Shown here one piece after another: positions 1 through 8,541 of a DNA stretch of 64,000 nt. The DNA is from Streptomyces sp. OR43 (GTDB taxonomy: Bacteria > Actinomycetota > Actinomycetes > Streptomycetales > Streptomycetaceae), in the NCBI RefSeq assembly GCF_008042275.1, contig NZ_RDBK01000043.1, positions 3,553,063 through 3,617,062 on the forward strand. Direction: 5' to 3'. The notes under the pieces were generated by a model. The model had not been told where the DNA came from. It ran no database searches and saw only the letters and a program-made list of their open reading frames with translations. The first letter of the stretch is position 1, and every line of letters starts with the position of its first letter. A program made the position numbers and the translations under genes.

Positions 1-534
1 CGGGAAGCCGCCCTCATCGACCTGCTGGACCGCACCAGCGCCGCCTTGCTCGGAGCCGCGGCCCAGGGGCCGGTCACCGCGCTCCGCGCCGCGACGAGCG
101 CGCTCCGGGAAGAACTCGCGGACTGGGCGATCCTGGATCTCCTGCACGACGGGGTGCTGACCCGGCTGGTCGTCAGCGGTCCCGAGGAGAGCGACCCGGC
201 GGTGGGGAAGGAGATCGCCGAGCAGGATCCGACGGCCTGCCCGGTCGTCCTCGAGGCCGTGGGCGCCGCTTCAGCCGTTCTGGACGGTTTGACGGAGGAC
301 CGGGGGCGCCTGGGTCCCGACAGCGGGGGAGCGTCGCTGATGGGACGCGCCGATGTCGGATCCCTGCTGAGCGTGGCGCTCACCTCGGCGGTGGGCGAGC
401 CACCCGTGCGAGGCGCCGTCACCCTTCTGCGCACGGGGGTGCGGCCGTCGTTCTCCCTGGCCGAGGCCAGGTGTGTGGAGAGGATCGCGGGGCACATGGC
501 CATCGTGGCAGAGCGGAACGCCGGGCCGGCATGA
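1..534 (+). CDS. GAF-domain protein, 3' fragment
   Basis: The reading frame is open from the first base, so the gene begins upstream and only about 177 C-terminal residues are present. The visible part has the alternating helix and strand layout of a GAF sensor domain and ends with a conserved-looking GAF tail (ARCVERIAGHMAIVAER) shortly before the stop. In streptomycetes such domains usually sit in SpoIIE-type phosphatases or sensor kinases, but no catalytic part is visible here, so the full architecture is unknown. The GAF call is from general pattern only. Confidence 0.6.
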   Translation, partial: REAALIDLLDRTSAALLGAAAQGPVTALRAATSALREELADWAILDLLHDGVLTRLVVSGPEESDPAVGKEIAEQDPTACPVVLEAVGAASAVLDGLTEDRGRLGPDSGGASLMGRADVGSLLSVALTSAVGEPPVRGAVTLLRTGVRPSFSLAEARCVERIAGHMAIVAERNAGPA

Positions 535-689
535 GGGCCGGGCCGGTCACAGGTCGTGATGCGGGGTCCTTCTCCATACGGGATTCTTGAGGAGTCTGCC
601 GACCGGCTTGCGGACCGTCGAGCCGGAAGGGCCGTTGCAGCGGATGACCCGACGGGCACGCCTCGGTGAGGGACGCGAAAGGGGCCGGA

Positions 690-1370
690 ATGACGGCGGA
701 GACAGCGGAGCGGGACGGTGCCGTCCTGGTGGTTCCCCCGGGCGTGTACGCCCCGCAGTCCGACACCCGTATGTTGTTGCGCGCCCTGGAGCGGGAGAAC
801 GTCAGGCCCGGCGCGCAGGTCCTCGACGTATGCACCGGGAGCGGGGTGCTGGCGGTGACGGCAGCCCGGTCGGGCGCGAGAGTGACAGCCGTGGACGTGT
901 CCAGACGGTCCGTGGCCACGGCCCGTCTGAACGCGCTGCTGAACCGTCGCCGGGTCAGAGTGCGCCGCTGCGACCTGGCCGCCGCGATGGAGGAGCGCGC
1001 CTGGGACCTGGTCCTGTGCAACCCGCCCTACGTGCCGGCGCCCGAAGCCGGGGTGCCGGACCGCGGAGCGCGCAGGGCCTGGGACGCCGGCCTCGACGGT
1101 CGCGCGGTCCTGGACCGCGTCTGTGACAACGCGCCGGCAGCGCTCAAGCCCCGCGGAGTCCTTCTGATGGTGCACTCCGGGCTCTGCGATCCGGACCTCA
1201 CCGTCAGCCGTCTGGAGCGGGCGGGGCTGGACGCCGCGGTGGCCGCGAGGACGCGGGTTCCGCTCGGCCCGGTGCTCCTTTCGCGCCGCGCCTGGCTGAG
1301 CGAGCGCGCCCTCGTCGATCCGTACGACGTCTCCGAGGAACTGGTGGTGGTCCGTGCCCAGCGAACGTGA
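690..1370 (+). CDS. HemK/PrmC-like SAM-dependent methyltransferase
   Basis: A 226-residue class I methyltransferase. The SAM-binding motif VLDVCTGSGVLA is near residue 44, the acidic motif VTAVDVS follows, and the catalytic-type NPPY tetrapeptide of N5-glutamine and adenine N6 methyltransferases is near residue 112. It is shorter than PrmC (about 280 residues) and lacks its N-terminal helical domain, so release-factor methylation is not assured. I chose the ATG at 690, preceded by AAAGGGG, over an in-frame GTG at 666 that has no ribosome site. The next gene starts inside its 3' end, suggesting translational coupling. Confidence 0.8.
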   Translation: MTAETAERDGAVLVVPPGVYAPQSDTRMLLRALERENVRPGAQVLDVCTGSGVLAVTAARSGARVTAVDVSRRSVATARLNALLNRRRVRVRRCDLAAAMEERAWDLVLCNPPYVPAPEAGVPDRGARRAWDAGLDGRAVLDRVCDNAPAALKPRGVLLMVHSGLCDPDLTVSRLERAGLDAAVAARTRVPLGPVLLSRRAWLSERALVDPYDVSEELVVVRAQRT

Positions 1371-1605
1371 GCCCCGCGCACCCGTGCGCGTCCGTCTGGA
1401 TGAAGCCGGCCCCCTGCTGGTGGAGGGGCCGGTCGAGGTGACGATGCCCGACGGAACCACCGTGCTCTCCGAACGCTTCGTGACGGCGATCTGCGTGTGC
1501 CGGAGAAGCCGGACGCAACCCTGGTGCGACACCAGCCACCGGCGTCACAGCCGGGCCCGCGGGGCGACGCCGCACGGACCCGAGCAAGGCGCCGGCCCGA
1601 CGTAG
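1354..1605 (+). CDS. CDGSH-type iron-sulfur protein
   Basis: A short protein of 83 residues carrying the CDGSH (mitoNEET-like) signature C-x-C-x2-S-x3-P-x-C-D-x2-H, with predicted ligands Cys47, Cys49, Cys58 and His62 of a [2Fe-2S] cluster. Family members are small redox or cluster-transfer proteins. The GTG start lies inside the last codons of the methyltransferase gene (17-bp overlap), so the two are probably translated together. The tail after the motif is Arg/Gly-rich and may be disordered. Substrate and partner are unknown. Confidence 0.85.
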   Translation: MPSEREPRAPVRVRLDEAGPLLVEGPVEVTMPDGTTVLSERFVTAICVCRRSRTQPWCDTSHRRHSRARGATPHGPEQGAGPT

Positions 1606-1619
1606 ACAGGAGGGGAACG

Positions 1620-2711
1620 ATGGCGAGGACCGTCGGCGTCGAAGAGGAACTGCTGCTTGTCGACGCGCGCAGCGGTGAACCACAGGCGCTCTCGACAGCG
1701 GTCCTGGCCCTGGCGGAGCGCCGAACCGGGGGAGAGTCCGTCTTCGAGCCAGAGCTCCACCACCAGCAGCTGGAGTTCGCCACCGAACCACGCGCGGACA
1801 TGACCGAGCTGGCGGAGGAGATCCTGCGCTGGCGCGCCGAGGCGGCCGCGAGCGCCGCGGACTTCGGGGCGTCCGTGGTGGCGCTGGCGACCTCGCCCCT
1901 GCCGGTGAATCCGTCCATCGGGGAGGGCGAACGCTATCGCTGGCTGGCCCGGCGCTTCGGACTCACCGCACACGAGCAACTGACCTGCGGCTGCCACGTC
2001 CATGTCTCGGTCGCCTCCGACGAGGAGGGGGTCGGCGTACTGGATCGCATCCGCCCCTGGCTCCCGGTCCTGGTGGCGCTCACCTCGAACTCCCCCTACT
2101 GGCAGGGACGGGACACCTCGTACAACAGCTATCGCAGCAGGGTGTGGAACCGCTGGCCCTCGGCGGGCCCCGTGGAGGTGTTCGGCTCTGCGGAGAGCTA
2201 CCACCGGCAGGTGGAGGCGCTCATCGACACCGGCGTCCTGCGCGACAAGGGCATGATCTACTTCGATGCACGGCTCTCGCATCGCTACCCCACCGTGGAG
2301 GTCAGGGTGGCGGACGTGTGCCTCGACCCGGCCGACACCGTGTTGCTGGCCACTCTGGTACGCGGGTTGGTGGAGATGGCGGCCCGCGGCTGGCGAACCG
2401 GCGAGCCGCCGGACGGGCAGCCGGTGAGTCTTCTGCGGATGGCGGCCTGGCAAGCGGCCCGGTCCGGACTGGAGGGCAGCCTGCTGCATCCCCTGACCAT
2501 GAGGCCCGCGCCGGCCGAGGACGTGCTGAACGTTCTCCTGGCACACGTCCGGAGCGCACTGGAGGACAGCGGTGACTTCGCGTCGGCGGAGAGCGCCTTG
2601 AGAGCGGTGACGTCGCGCGGTCCGGGGGCCCGGGTCCAGCGCAGGCTGCTGGCGGAGACCGGCAGCCTGCGCGCGACCGTCGCCGAATGCGTGGCGAGGA
2701 GCCGGGGATAG
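1620..2711 (+). CDS. YbdK-type carboxylate-amine ligase (GCS2 family), copy 1
   Basis: A 363-residue member of the glutamate-cysteine ligase 2 (YbdK) family, ATP-dependent enzymes joining a carboxylate to an amine. It opens with VGVEEELLLVD, has the glutamate-rich PELHHQQLEFAT stretch, the conserved GCHVHV motif, NSPYWQGRDT and the RYPTVEVRVADV block typical of the family. The ATG at 1620 follows AGGAGGGG at good spacing; a longer in-frame reading upstream overlaps the CDGSH gene and is not needed. A paralogue lies at 21534-22631. The true substrate in these bacteria is not known to me; weak gamma-glutamylcysteine synthesis is reported for E. coli YbdK. Confidence 0.85.
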   Translation: MARTVGVEEELLLVDARSGEPQALSTAVLALAERRTGGESVFEPELHHQQLEFATEPRADMTELAEEILRWRAEAAASAADFGASVVALATSPLPVNPSIGEGERYRWLARRFGLTAHEQLTCGCHVHVSVASDEEGVGVLDRIRPWLPVLVALTSNSPYWQGRDTSYNSYRSRVWNRWPSAGPVEVFGSAESYHRQVEALIDTGVLRDKGMIYFDARLSHRYPTVEVRVADVCLDPADTVLLATLVRGLVEMAARGWRTGEPPDGQPVSLLRMAAWQAARSGLEGSLLHPLTMRPAPAEDVLNVLLAHVRSALEDSGDFASAESALRAVTSRGPGARVQRRLLAETGSLRATVAECVARSRG

Positions 2712-2761
2712 GAGGACGGGGACGGCCGGGCAGGGGATAGGAGGACGGGGATGGCCCGGCA
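2704..2761. repeat. 29-bp tandem duplication
   Basis: Two adjacent 29-bp units (2704-2732 and 2733-2761) begin GGGGATAGGAGGACGGGGA and differ at only two positions. The first unit overlaps the stop codon of the ligase gene, so the duplication lies at its 3' end, in the gap before the convergent sigma-factor gene. Confidence 0.9.
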
Positions 2762-2822
2762 GGGAAGCCGTCCCCAAGAGCCTCCGTTCTCCGTCGGCCC
2801 CGCGCCTCCTGCGTTCGGCCCG

Positions 2823-3698
2823 TCAGCCCACGCCCTGTAGGGCCTGCCGTCGTACCTCGGCGCAGCACTGACTGATCAGCCGTGACACGTGCATCTGCGA
2901 GATGCCGAGCGTCTCGGCGATCCTCTCCTGCGTCATGTCACGGAAGAACCGCAGGTACAGGATGGTGCGTTCGCGCTCCGGCAGGCGTCGCAGCGCCGGC
3001 TTCACGGCCTCGCGGTCGACGGCGGCGTCAAGGGCGGCGTCGCGGCAGCCCAGGGTATCGACGAGCGCATAGCCGCGGTTCCCTCCGGGGACCTCCGCGT
3101 CCAGCGAGAACGTCCGGTAGCTGTCCATGGCCTCCAGGCCCGTGCGGACCTCTTCCGGGCTCAGGCCGGTCTCGGCCGCTATCTCCGCGTCGGTCGGGAC
3201 GCGCCCCTCCAGCCGCTGGGTGAGGTCGCGCCGTGCGAGGCGCACCCGGTTGCGCAGGTCCTGCACCCGCCGGGGAACGTGAATCCCCCATGTGTGGTCC
3301 CGGAAGTGCCGCTTCAGCTCGCCCGTCACCGTGGGGATGGCGTACGTCTCGAACGCCTTGCCGCGCGACGGGTCGTAGCGGTCGACTGCCTTCACCAGGC
3401 CCATCGCCGCTACTTGGCGCAGATCCTCCAAGGACTCTCCGCGGTTGCGGTACTTGCCGGCCAGTCGGTGCGCCATCGGCAGCCAGGCGCAGACGATCGC
3501 CTGACGCAGATCGTCCTTGCCGGGGCCGTCGGGCAGGGTCCGCAGCCGGCGAAAGGCGGCGTCGGGGCAGTCGACGGGTTCCCGTACTCGTGTGTGGGCG
3601 TCAGCCATTGGTTGCGTCACTCCCTCGGCGATGCAGTGTGCCACTTCACCCGGGGAGCGAGTCGGTCCGGACAGGGCGCACCCGGAGCGCAGCTCCAC
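2823..3698 (-). CDS. SigB/SigF-family RNA polymerase sigma factor
   Basis: A group 3 sigma factor. Region 2 is clear (DLRQVAAMGLVKAVDRYDP, then KAFETYAIPTVTGELKRHFRD), region 3 follows, and region 4 ends the protein with a helix-turn-helix (MTQERIAETLGISQMHVSRLI). This is the pattern of SigB/SigF-like stress and sporulation sigma factors of Streptomyces. A GTG at 3698 has a near-perfect AGGAGG seven bases upstream (291 residues); an ATG at 3608, with GAGGGAG upstream, would give 261 residues and lacks only a poorly conserved extension. No anti-sigma gene is adjacent, so the partner-switching genes that normally control this class must be elsewhere. Nearby catalase, UdgX, Hsp20 and Usp genes are plausible stress targets. 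Confidence 0.9.
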   Translation of the reverse strand: MELRSGCALSGPTRSPGEVAHCIAEGVTQPMADAHTRVREPVDCPDAAFRRLRTLPDGPGKDDLRQAIVCAWLPMAHRLAGKYRNRGESLEDLRQVAAMGLVKAVDRYDPSRGKAFETYAIPTVTGELKRHFRDHTWGIHVPRRVQDLRNRVRLARRDLTQRLEGRVPTDAEIAAETGLSPEEVRTGLEAMDSYRTFSLDAEVPGGNRGYALVDTLGCRDAALDAAVDREAVKPALRRLPERERTILYLRFFRDMTQERIAETLGISQMHVSRLISQCCAEVRRQALQGVG

Positions 3699-4006
3699 GG
3701 GTGTGCCTCCTGTCTGAAGCACACACCCATTCTACCCGTTCGGTTCAGACCCACACGCGACGAGAAGTGCCCTCCGACCGGCCGTGCGGCGGGCGGCACC
3801 GGGGCTGTCTTCCCAACCACCAGTGCCTGCGCTGCCGCGTACGCGAGGAGCGTGACGAACGGGTACCCACCAGGTCCGTGCGAAACACGGAGGAGTGCGG
3901 CCGCCGATCGGCCGGTTGAAGACGGGGCTCGTGGGAACCCGTCGGGCGAACGGGTCGAGGGGGGACCAACCAGGACACGGCGCACGCCGGGGAGGAGCGA
4001 GGAGCG
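3699..4006. other. Intergenic gap between divergent genes
   Basis: About 308 bases separate the sigma-factor start from the small gene at 4007. It should carry the promoters of both, but I see no clear -10/-35 pair or strong palindrome. Confidence 0.5.
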
Positions 4007-4171
4007 ATGGCAAGGCACGCGGAGCTCGTCCGGGCACTGGCGATGAGAGCGAAGGCAGCCAAGGAGCGGGCGGACGGCGCGGCCCTGGGCGACGAGCGGC
4101 TCAAGGAACTGGGGCGGCGACGACAGGCGGAGGCCGAGGCGCGAGCGGCTCGGCGCAGGAGCGGTCACTGA
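4007..4171 (+). CDS. Small basic helical protein, unknown
   Basis: A 54-residue reading frame starting MARHAELVRALAMRAKAAK, preceded by GGAGGAGCGAGGAGCG, which holds two good ribosome sites. The product is very rich in Ala, Arg, Lys and Glu, predicted to be one long amphipathic helix, with no recognisable domain. It ends 53 bases before the alcohol dehydrogenase gene on the same strand and may be cotranscribed with it. Ribosome site and context support expression; function unknown. Confidence 0.55.
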   Translation: MARHAELVRALAMRAKAAKERADGAALGDERLKELGRRRQAEAEARAARRRSGH

Positions 4172-4223
4172 CGGGAGCGCCGAAGACGCACCGGGACCGC
4201 AACCGGAAGTGAGGAGAGGGCGC

Positions 4224-5408
4224 ATGCGTGCATTGACATGGCAGGGACGGCGGGACGTCCGCGTGACGACCGTGCCCGACCCGAAGATCAAGGATCCGAC
4301 GGACGTGCTCATCCGGGTCACCTCGACCGGCATCTGCGGGTCCGATCTGCATCTGTACGAAGTGCTGGGCCCCTTCCTCGACGCCGGGGACATCCTCGGC
4401 CACGAGCCGATGGGGGTGGTCGAGGAGACAGGTTCCGCGGTCACGGCGCTGGCGCCCGGGGACAGGGTGGTGGTGCCGTTCAACGTCTCCTGCGGCGACT
4501 GCTTCATGTGCGACCGGGGGCTCCATTCGCAGTGCGAGACCACGCAAGTGACGGAGTACGGCAGCGGCGCAGCCCTGTTCGGGTACACCAAGCTCTACGG
4601 CCAGGTACCGGGCGGGCAGGCCGAGTTCATGCGGGTGCCGTTCGGCAACACCCTGCCAATCAAGGTTCCGGACGGCCCGGACGACGACCGCTTCGTCTAT
4701 CTCTCGGACGTCCTGCCGACCGCCTGGCAGGCCGTCGAATACGCCGCCGTCCCACCGGGCGGCAGCGTCACCGTGCTGGGACTGGGCCCGATCGGCGACA
4801 TGGCCGCGCGGATCGCCCGGCACCGCGGCGCAGGTCTGGTCATCGGCGTGGACCTGGTCCCCGAACGGCTGGCGCGGTCGGCCGCGCGGGGCATCCAGAC
4901 CGTGGATCTGGCGACGTACGGAAAGGACGTGGCGCAAGCGGTCCGGGACCTCACCGGCGGCCGTGGCACCGACGCGGTCATCGACGCCGTGGGCATGGAG
5001 GCCCACGGCTCACCCGTCGGCAAGGCGGCCCAATGGGCCACCGGACTGCTGCCCGACACGGCCGCGCGGGCTCTGATGGAGCGCGCCGGCGTCGACCGGC
5101 TCACGGCACTCCTGACCGCGATCGACGTGGTGCGCCGAGGCGGCACCCTCTCCATCTCCGGCGTGTACGGAGGTGCCGCGGACCCGCTGCCGTTGCTCAC
5201 CCTGTTCGACAAGCAGATCCAGCTGCGCATGGGGCAGGCCAACGTCAGGCGCTGGGTGCCCGACATCCTGCCGCTGCTCACCGACGAGGACCCGCTCGGT
5301 GTGGACGGCTTCGCCACCCACCACCTTCCGCTCGACGAGGGGCCGAAGGCGTACGACACCTTCCAGAAGAAGGCCGACGGCATGGTGAAGACGCTGCTCA
5401 GGCCGTGA
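4224..5408 (+). CDS. Zinc-dependent alcohol dehydrogenase (formaldehyde-dehydrogenase-like)
   Basis: A 394-residue medium-chain dehydrogenase/reductase. Catalytic-zinc residues are in GICGSDLHL and GHEPMG; the structural-zinc cysteines form C-x2-C-x2-C-x7-C in the CGDCFMC region. The Rossmann motif GLGPIGDMAARIA precedes an acidic residue (VIGVDL), fitting NAD use. The layout, including the long insert after the cofactor motif (MEAHGSPVGKAAQ), matches FdhA-like glutathione-independent formaldehyde dehydrogenases, but the natural aldehyde or alcohol is not determined. The ATG follows GAGGAGAGGG. A gap of 46 bases leads to the SDR gene on the same strand, so they probably form an operon. Confidence 0.88.
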   Translation: MRALTWQGRRDVRVTTVPDPKIKDPTDVLIRVTSTGICGSDLHLYEVLGPFLDAGDILGHEPMGVVEETGSAVTALAPGDRVVVPFNVSCGDCFMCDRGLHSQCETTQVTEYGSGAALFGYTKLYGQVPGGQAEFMRVPFGNTLPIKVPDGPDDDRFVYLSDVLPTAWQAVEYAAVPPGGSVTVLGLGPIGDMAARIARHRGAGLVIGVDLVPERLARSAARGIQTVDLATYGKDVAQAVRDLTGGRGTDAVIDAVGMEAHGSPVGKAAQWATGLLPDTAARALMERAGVDRLTALLTAIDVVRRGGTLSISGVYGGAADPLPLLTLFDKQIQLRMGQANVRRWVPDILPLLTDEDPLGVDGFATHHLPLDEGPKAYDTFQKKADGMVKTLLRP

Positions 5409-5454
5409 GGCAGGGGCCGGTCACACCGCCCCCGGACGAACACGAGGAGCGACG

Positions 5455-6492
5455 ATGAACGCATCTCAGGGCCTGCGCGTCGTGGTGACGGGCGCGACGG
5501 GAAACGTGGGCACGAGTGTGATCCGGGCCCTGTCGCGGGACCCCGCGGTGGGATCGGTGCTCGGCCTGGCCAGACGCGTCCCCGACCTCGTCGTCCCCGG
5601 CGTGGAGTGGGCGACCGCGGACCTCTCGCGGCAGGACCGTTCCGCGCAGCTCCAAGCGCACCTGGCCGGCGCCGACGCCGTGGTCCACCTGGCCTGGCGC
5701 TTCCATCCGACGCGTCGGCCGCTCGTCACCTGGCGCAGCAATGTGGAGGGCTCGATGCGGCTGTTCGAGGCCGTGCGCGGGGCCGGCGTTCCGGTGCTGG
5801 TCCACGCCTCGTCTCTCGCCGCCTACTCGCCGGGTCCGCAGCGCGAGCCCGGAGTCGACGAGCAGTGGGCCACCGACGGGTGGCCCGACGCGGCGTACAG
5901 CAGGGAGAAGGCGTATCTGGAGCGGGTCCTCGACACCTTCGAACTGCGCCACCCCCACATTCGCGTCGTCCGCATGAGGCCCACCTTCCTGTCCAAGGAG
6001 ACCTCGGCCAGCGAGCAGCGCCGCATCTTCGCGGGACGCCATCTGCCCGGCGCCCTGATCCGGCCGGACCTGCTGCCCTTCCTGCCGTACCCGCAGGGCC
6101 TGCGCTTCCAGATGCTGCACACCGACGACGCCGCCGAGGCCTTCAGGCTAGCGGTGCTCACCGACGTGCGCGGCGCCTTCAACCTGGCCGCCGACCCCGT
6201 GGTCGACGCCCACCTGCTCGGCGAACTGCTGGATACCCGCGTCGTCCCCGTGCCGGCGGCGGTTGCCCGGGGCGCACTGGCCACCGCCTGGTGGACGCGG
6301 ACCTCGCCGGCGCCGCCGAACCTCTTCGACGCCGTGCTGAGAATCCCTCTCATGAGCTGCGCCCGGGCCCACGAGGAACTGCGCTGGCGCCCGGCCCGTT
6401 CCGCCTCCGACGCCCTGAGCACCGTGCTGCGCGGTGCCGTCCACGGAGAGGGCGAGGACACGGCCCCGATGGCCGGGAAGCAGTGGGGCTGA
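5455..6492 (+). CDS. NAD-dependent epimerase/dehydratase (SDR family)
   Basis: A 345-residue extended SDR. The N-terminal VVVTGATGNVGTSV is the cofactor-binding glycine motif, and ASSLAAYSPG then YSREKAYLE supply the catalytic serine and YxxxK. It lacks features of a named sugar-nucleotide epimerase, so the substrate is open. GAGGAGCGACG precedes the ATG. It follows the zinc dehydrogenase with a 46-base gap and precedes a DUF4235 gene by 39 bases, suggesting one transcript. Confidence 0.85.
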   Translation: MNASQGLRVVVTGATGNVGTSVIRALSRDPAVGSVLGLARRVPDLVVPGVEWATADLSRQDRSAQLQAHLAGADAVVHLAWRFHPTRRPLVTWRSNVEGSMRLFEAVRGAGVPVLVHASSLAAYSPGPQREPGVDEQWATDGWPDAAYSREKAYLERVLDTFELRHPHIRVVRMRPTFLSKETSASEQRRIFAGRHLPGALIRPDLLPFLPYPQGLRFQMLHTDDAAEAFRLAVLTDVRGAFNLAADPVVDAHLLGELLDTRVVPVPAAVARGALATAWWTRTSPAPPNLFDAVLRIPLMSCARAHEELRWRPARSASDALSTVLRGAVHGEGEDTAPMAGKQWG

Positions 6493-6531
6493 CGAGTCCC
6501 CGTATGTTCCCTCCCCCGAAAGGAGCGCGCG

Positions 6532-6798
6532 GTGAACGCATCGAAAGTCGCCTACAAGCCCGTGGGACTGCTGCTCGGCTCGCTGAGCGGTGCGGTGGCC
6601 GGCGGAATCTTCAAGACCGTCTGGAAACGGATCCAGGGCGAGGAGGACGCCCCGGACGCCACGGACCAGCAACGGCGCTGGCGAGAGATCCTCGTGGCGG
6701 CGGCGCTCCAGGGCGCCATCTTCGCCGCGGTGAAGGCGGCCACCGACAGGGCCGGCGCCACGCTCGTCAACAGGATGACCGGCGCATGGCCCGGCTGA
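6532..6798 (+). CDS. DUF4235 family membrane protein
   Basis: An 88-residue protein with two hydrophobic segments (about residues 9-27 and 50-67) around a charged loop (WKRIQGEEDAPDATDQQRRW), matching the actinobacterial DUF4235 family, function unknown. The GTG start has AAAGGAG upstream. It lies between the SDR and UdgX genes on the same strand. Confidence 0.85.
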   Translation: MNASKVAYKPVGLLLGSLSGAVAGGIFKTVWKRIQGEEDAPDATDQQRRWREILVAAALQGAIFAAVKAATDRAGATLVNRMTGAWPG

Positions 6799-6912
6799 TC
6801 CGCTGGGACGCGGCCCGGCGAGGCCATCCCCGCAACGGGAAGGACGTCGCGGACTGCATCCATGCCCCCGGGCGGCCGGCGCCGGAAGCAGGGAACCGGA
6901 AGGAGGAGCGGC

Positions 6913-7602
6913 ATGGGGACTTCACGCGGTGAGGAGACGACGCCGGACGGGGCGGCGGACTTCGTCCCTGCCCGGGGCGGCTTGGCCACGCTGCGCCGGG
7001 CAGCGGAAGGGTGCCGGGGCTGCCCCCTCTTCCGGGACGCGACGCAGACGGTGTTCGGGGCCGGCCCCGAACACGCACGGACCGTCGTCGTCGGTGAACA
7101 GCCGGGTAACCAGGAGGACCGGGAGGGCGAACCCTTCGTCGGCCCGGCTGGACGGCTGCTCCGCAAGGCGCTGGCCGAGGCCGGAATCGACGAAGAAGAG
7201 GTCTACTTCACGAACGCGGTGAAGCATTTCAAGTTCGCTCCGGTCAAGGAGGGCGGCAAGCGCCGCATCCACAAGGCTCCGAGCCTGCGCGAGATGTCGG
7301 CCTGCCGTCCCTGGCTCGACGCGGAGCTGCGACGGGTCGAGCCCGAACTCGTGCTGGCCCTCGGAGGGACGGCGGGCAAGTCGCTGATGGGAAACTCGTT
7401 CAAGGTCACGGAGAGCCGCGGAGCGCTGCTGTACCTGCCCGCGGGCACCTTGCCGGCCACCGCGCGGAGCCGGGGCGGTGACGACGCGTGCGGCCTCGTC
7501 GCGACCGTTCACCCCTCGGCGGTACTCAGGGCGACGGACCGCAAGGAGGCCTACCGGGGCCTCGTGGCCGACCTCGGCGTGGCCGCACGCTTCCTCACCT
7601 GA
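6913..7602 (+). CDS. udgX: UdgX-type uracil-DNA glycosylase
   Basis: A 229-residue family 4-like glycosylase with the diagnostic UdgX features: GEQPG-NQED at residues 61-68, KRRIHK at 116-121, and HPS at 200-202. In mycobacterial UdgX the histidine of the RIH loop bonds covalently to C1' of the abasic site after uracil removal; the equivalent here is His120. Cys34 and Cys37 (CRGC), Cys131 and a later cysteine are likely ligands of the family's [4Fe-4S] cluster. The ATG at 6913 has GGAAGGAGGAG upstream; a longer in-frame start at 6862 does not. Confidence 0.93.
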   Translation: MGTSRGEETTPDGAADFVPARGGLATLRRAAEGCRGCPLFRDATQTVFGAGPEHARTVVVGEQPGNQEDREGEPFVGPAGRLLRKALAEAGIDEEEVYFTNAVKHFKFAPVKEGGKRRIHKAPSLREMSACRPWLDAELRRVEPELVLALGGTAGKSLMGNSFKVTESRGALLYLPAGTLPATARSRGGDDACGLVATVHPSAVLRATDRKEAYRGLVADLGVAARFLT

Positions 7603-7605
7603 CCG

Positions 7606-7657
7606 GGTCCCGCCGCGCTCACACCGCGCGTGGGGGCAGCGGCCGCCGGGCGGGACC
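7606..7657. terminator. Inverted repeat, possible bidirectional terminator
   Basis: GGTCCCGCC (7606-7614) pairs perfectly with GGCGGGACC (7649-7657) around a 34-base GC-rich loop. It lies just past the udgX stop and before the convergent DUF6766 gene. No U-tract follows, which is common in high-GC actinobacteria. Confidence 0.45.
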
Positions 7658-7723
7658 GCAGCCGTCGAACCAGGGCGCGCGCCCTGGTGGAAGCGCACCG
7701 CGCGTGTCTCGCGCGGCGCCGGT

Positions 7724-8398
7724 TCACCCCTCCACGCCGGTGGCCCGGTGCGACGCGCCGACCGGTTTGGACTCCGGTGAGCCGCGCTGACGCAGGTAGA
7801 CGGAGAGAATGACCATGGAGGCGACGGCCAGGAACTCCGACTGCCAGTTCTGCAGGGTGCGGCTCCAGAAGTCGGCGGACACCAGGTAGCCGGCCCAGCT
7901 CACGGGCGCTTCCAACTGGCGGAGCTGCTGTTCGTTGTACGAGGCGACACCGGCCACGGACTGGGCGAACCAGGACAGCACGAACAGGGCGCCCATCGTG
8001 ATACCGAGGGAACGGGAGAACAGCAGCCGCCGCCAGCCGTCGGCCGCGGCCCACCGCGGTGAGTCGCCGCGGGCGTGGGCCCCGATGCGCTGGTCCTCGT
8101 CGGACTCGGGTCCGGCCTGATGCATGCTCTTGGACTCGGGCGAGCCGCGCTGGAGGAGCCAGACCGTGCCGAAGACGTAGAGGAAGAACTGCAGGTACTC
8201 CGACTGCCAGTTCTCCGTGACGTCCACCGCGAAGTCGGAGGACGTCACATAGGCGCCGAAGGAGACGGGGTAGAGATCGTCCACGGCGAGCTGCTCATTG
8301 AACTCGATGTGTCCCACGATCGCCTGACCGGTCAGCGCGAGAAGGAACGCCGCGCCGAAGGCGAGTGTCAGCGAGTTGTCCCGAATGAAGGTGCGCAA
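7724..8398 (-). CDS. DUF6766 family membrane protein with internal duplication
   Basis: A 224-residue protein with about four membrane helices in two similar halves. Each half ends in NWQSE(Y/F)L, a hydrophobic helix, and then (L/R)QRGSPESK; the two copies start near residues 63 and 179 and are joined by a charged linker. This matches DUF6766 of actinobacteria, function unknown. It follows two small minus-strand genes (8949-8454) with a 55-base gap. The duplication shows directly in the sequence. Confidence 0.8.
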   Translation of the reverse strand: MRTFIRDNSLTLAFGAAFLLALTGQAIVGHIEFNEQLAVDDLYPVSFGAYVTSSDFAVDVTENWQSEYLQFFLYVFGTVWLLQRGSPESKSMHQAGPESDEDQRIGAHARGDSPRWAAADGWRRLLFSRSLGITMGALFVLSWFAQSVAGVASYNEQQLRQLEAPVSWAGYLVSADFWSRTLQNWQSEFLAVASMVILSVYLRQRGSPESKPVGASHRATGVEG

Positions 8399-8453
8399 GG
8401 AAACCTCCTCCAGTGTCCGGTCGGTCGAAGTGATGAATCCTCGGCCGGCGGCC

Positions 8454-8537
8454 TCACCGGTTCATCAGTCCCACGGTCAGGAAGTACGCGAGACCGAGGA
8501 GAACACCGGCCAGGCACAGGAAAAAGAGGGTTCTCAC
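8454..8537 (-). CDS. 27-residue single-pass membrane peptide
   Basis: A very short frame starting with GTG four bases after the lipoprotein stop. It encodes one almost fully hydrophobic segment flanked by an N-terminal arginine and a C-terminal Asn-Arg. AAGGGGG lies about ten bases before the start, inside the end of the lipoprotein gene, so translation would be coupled. Such small helices often modulate neighbouring membrane proteins, here perhaps the DUF6766 protein; that role is a guess. Confidence 0.45.
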   Translation of the reverse strand: MRTLFFLCLAGVLLGLAYFLTVGLMNR

Positions 8538-8541
8538 GCTG

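Noticed and set aside
2763..2776. GGAAGCCGTCCCCA occurs here and again at 35772-35785
   Set aside because: Fourteen bases with one near-matching flank is within chance for a GC-rich 64-kb window; no structure links them.
6786..6932. A 48-codon frame starting MARLIRWDAARRG between DUF4235 and udgX
   Set aside because: It overlaps the udgX start, has no clear ribosome site and an unconvincing composition.
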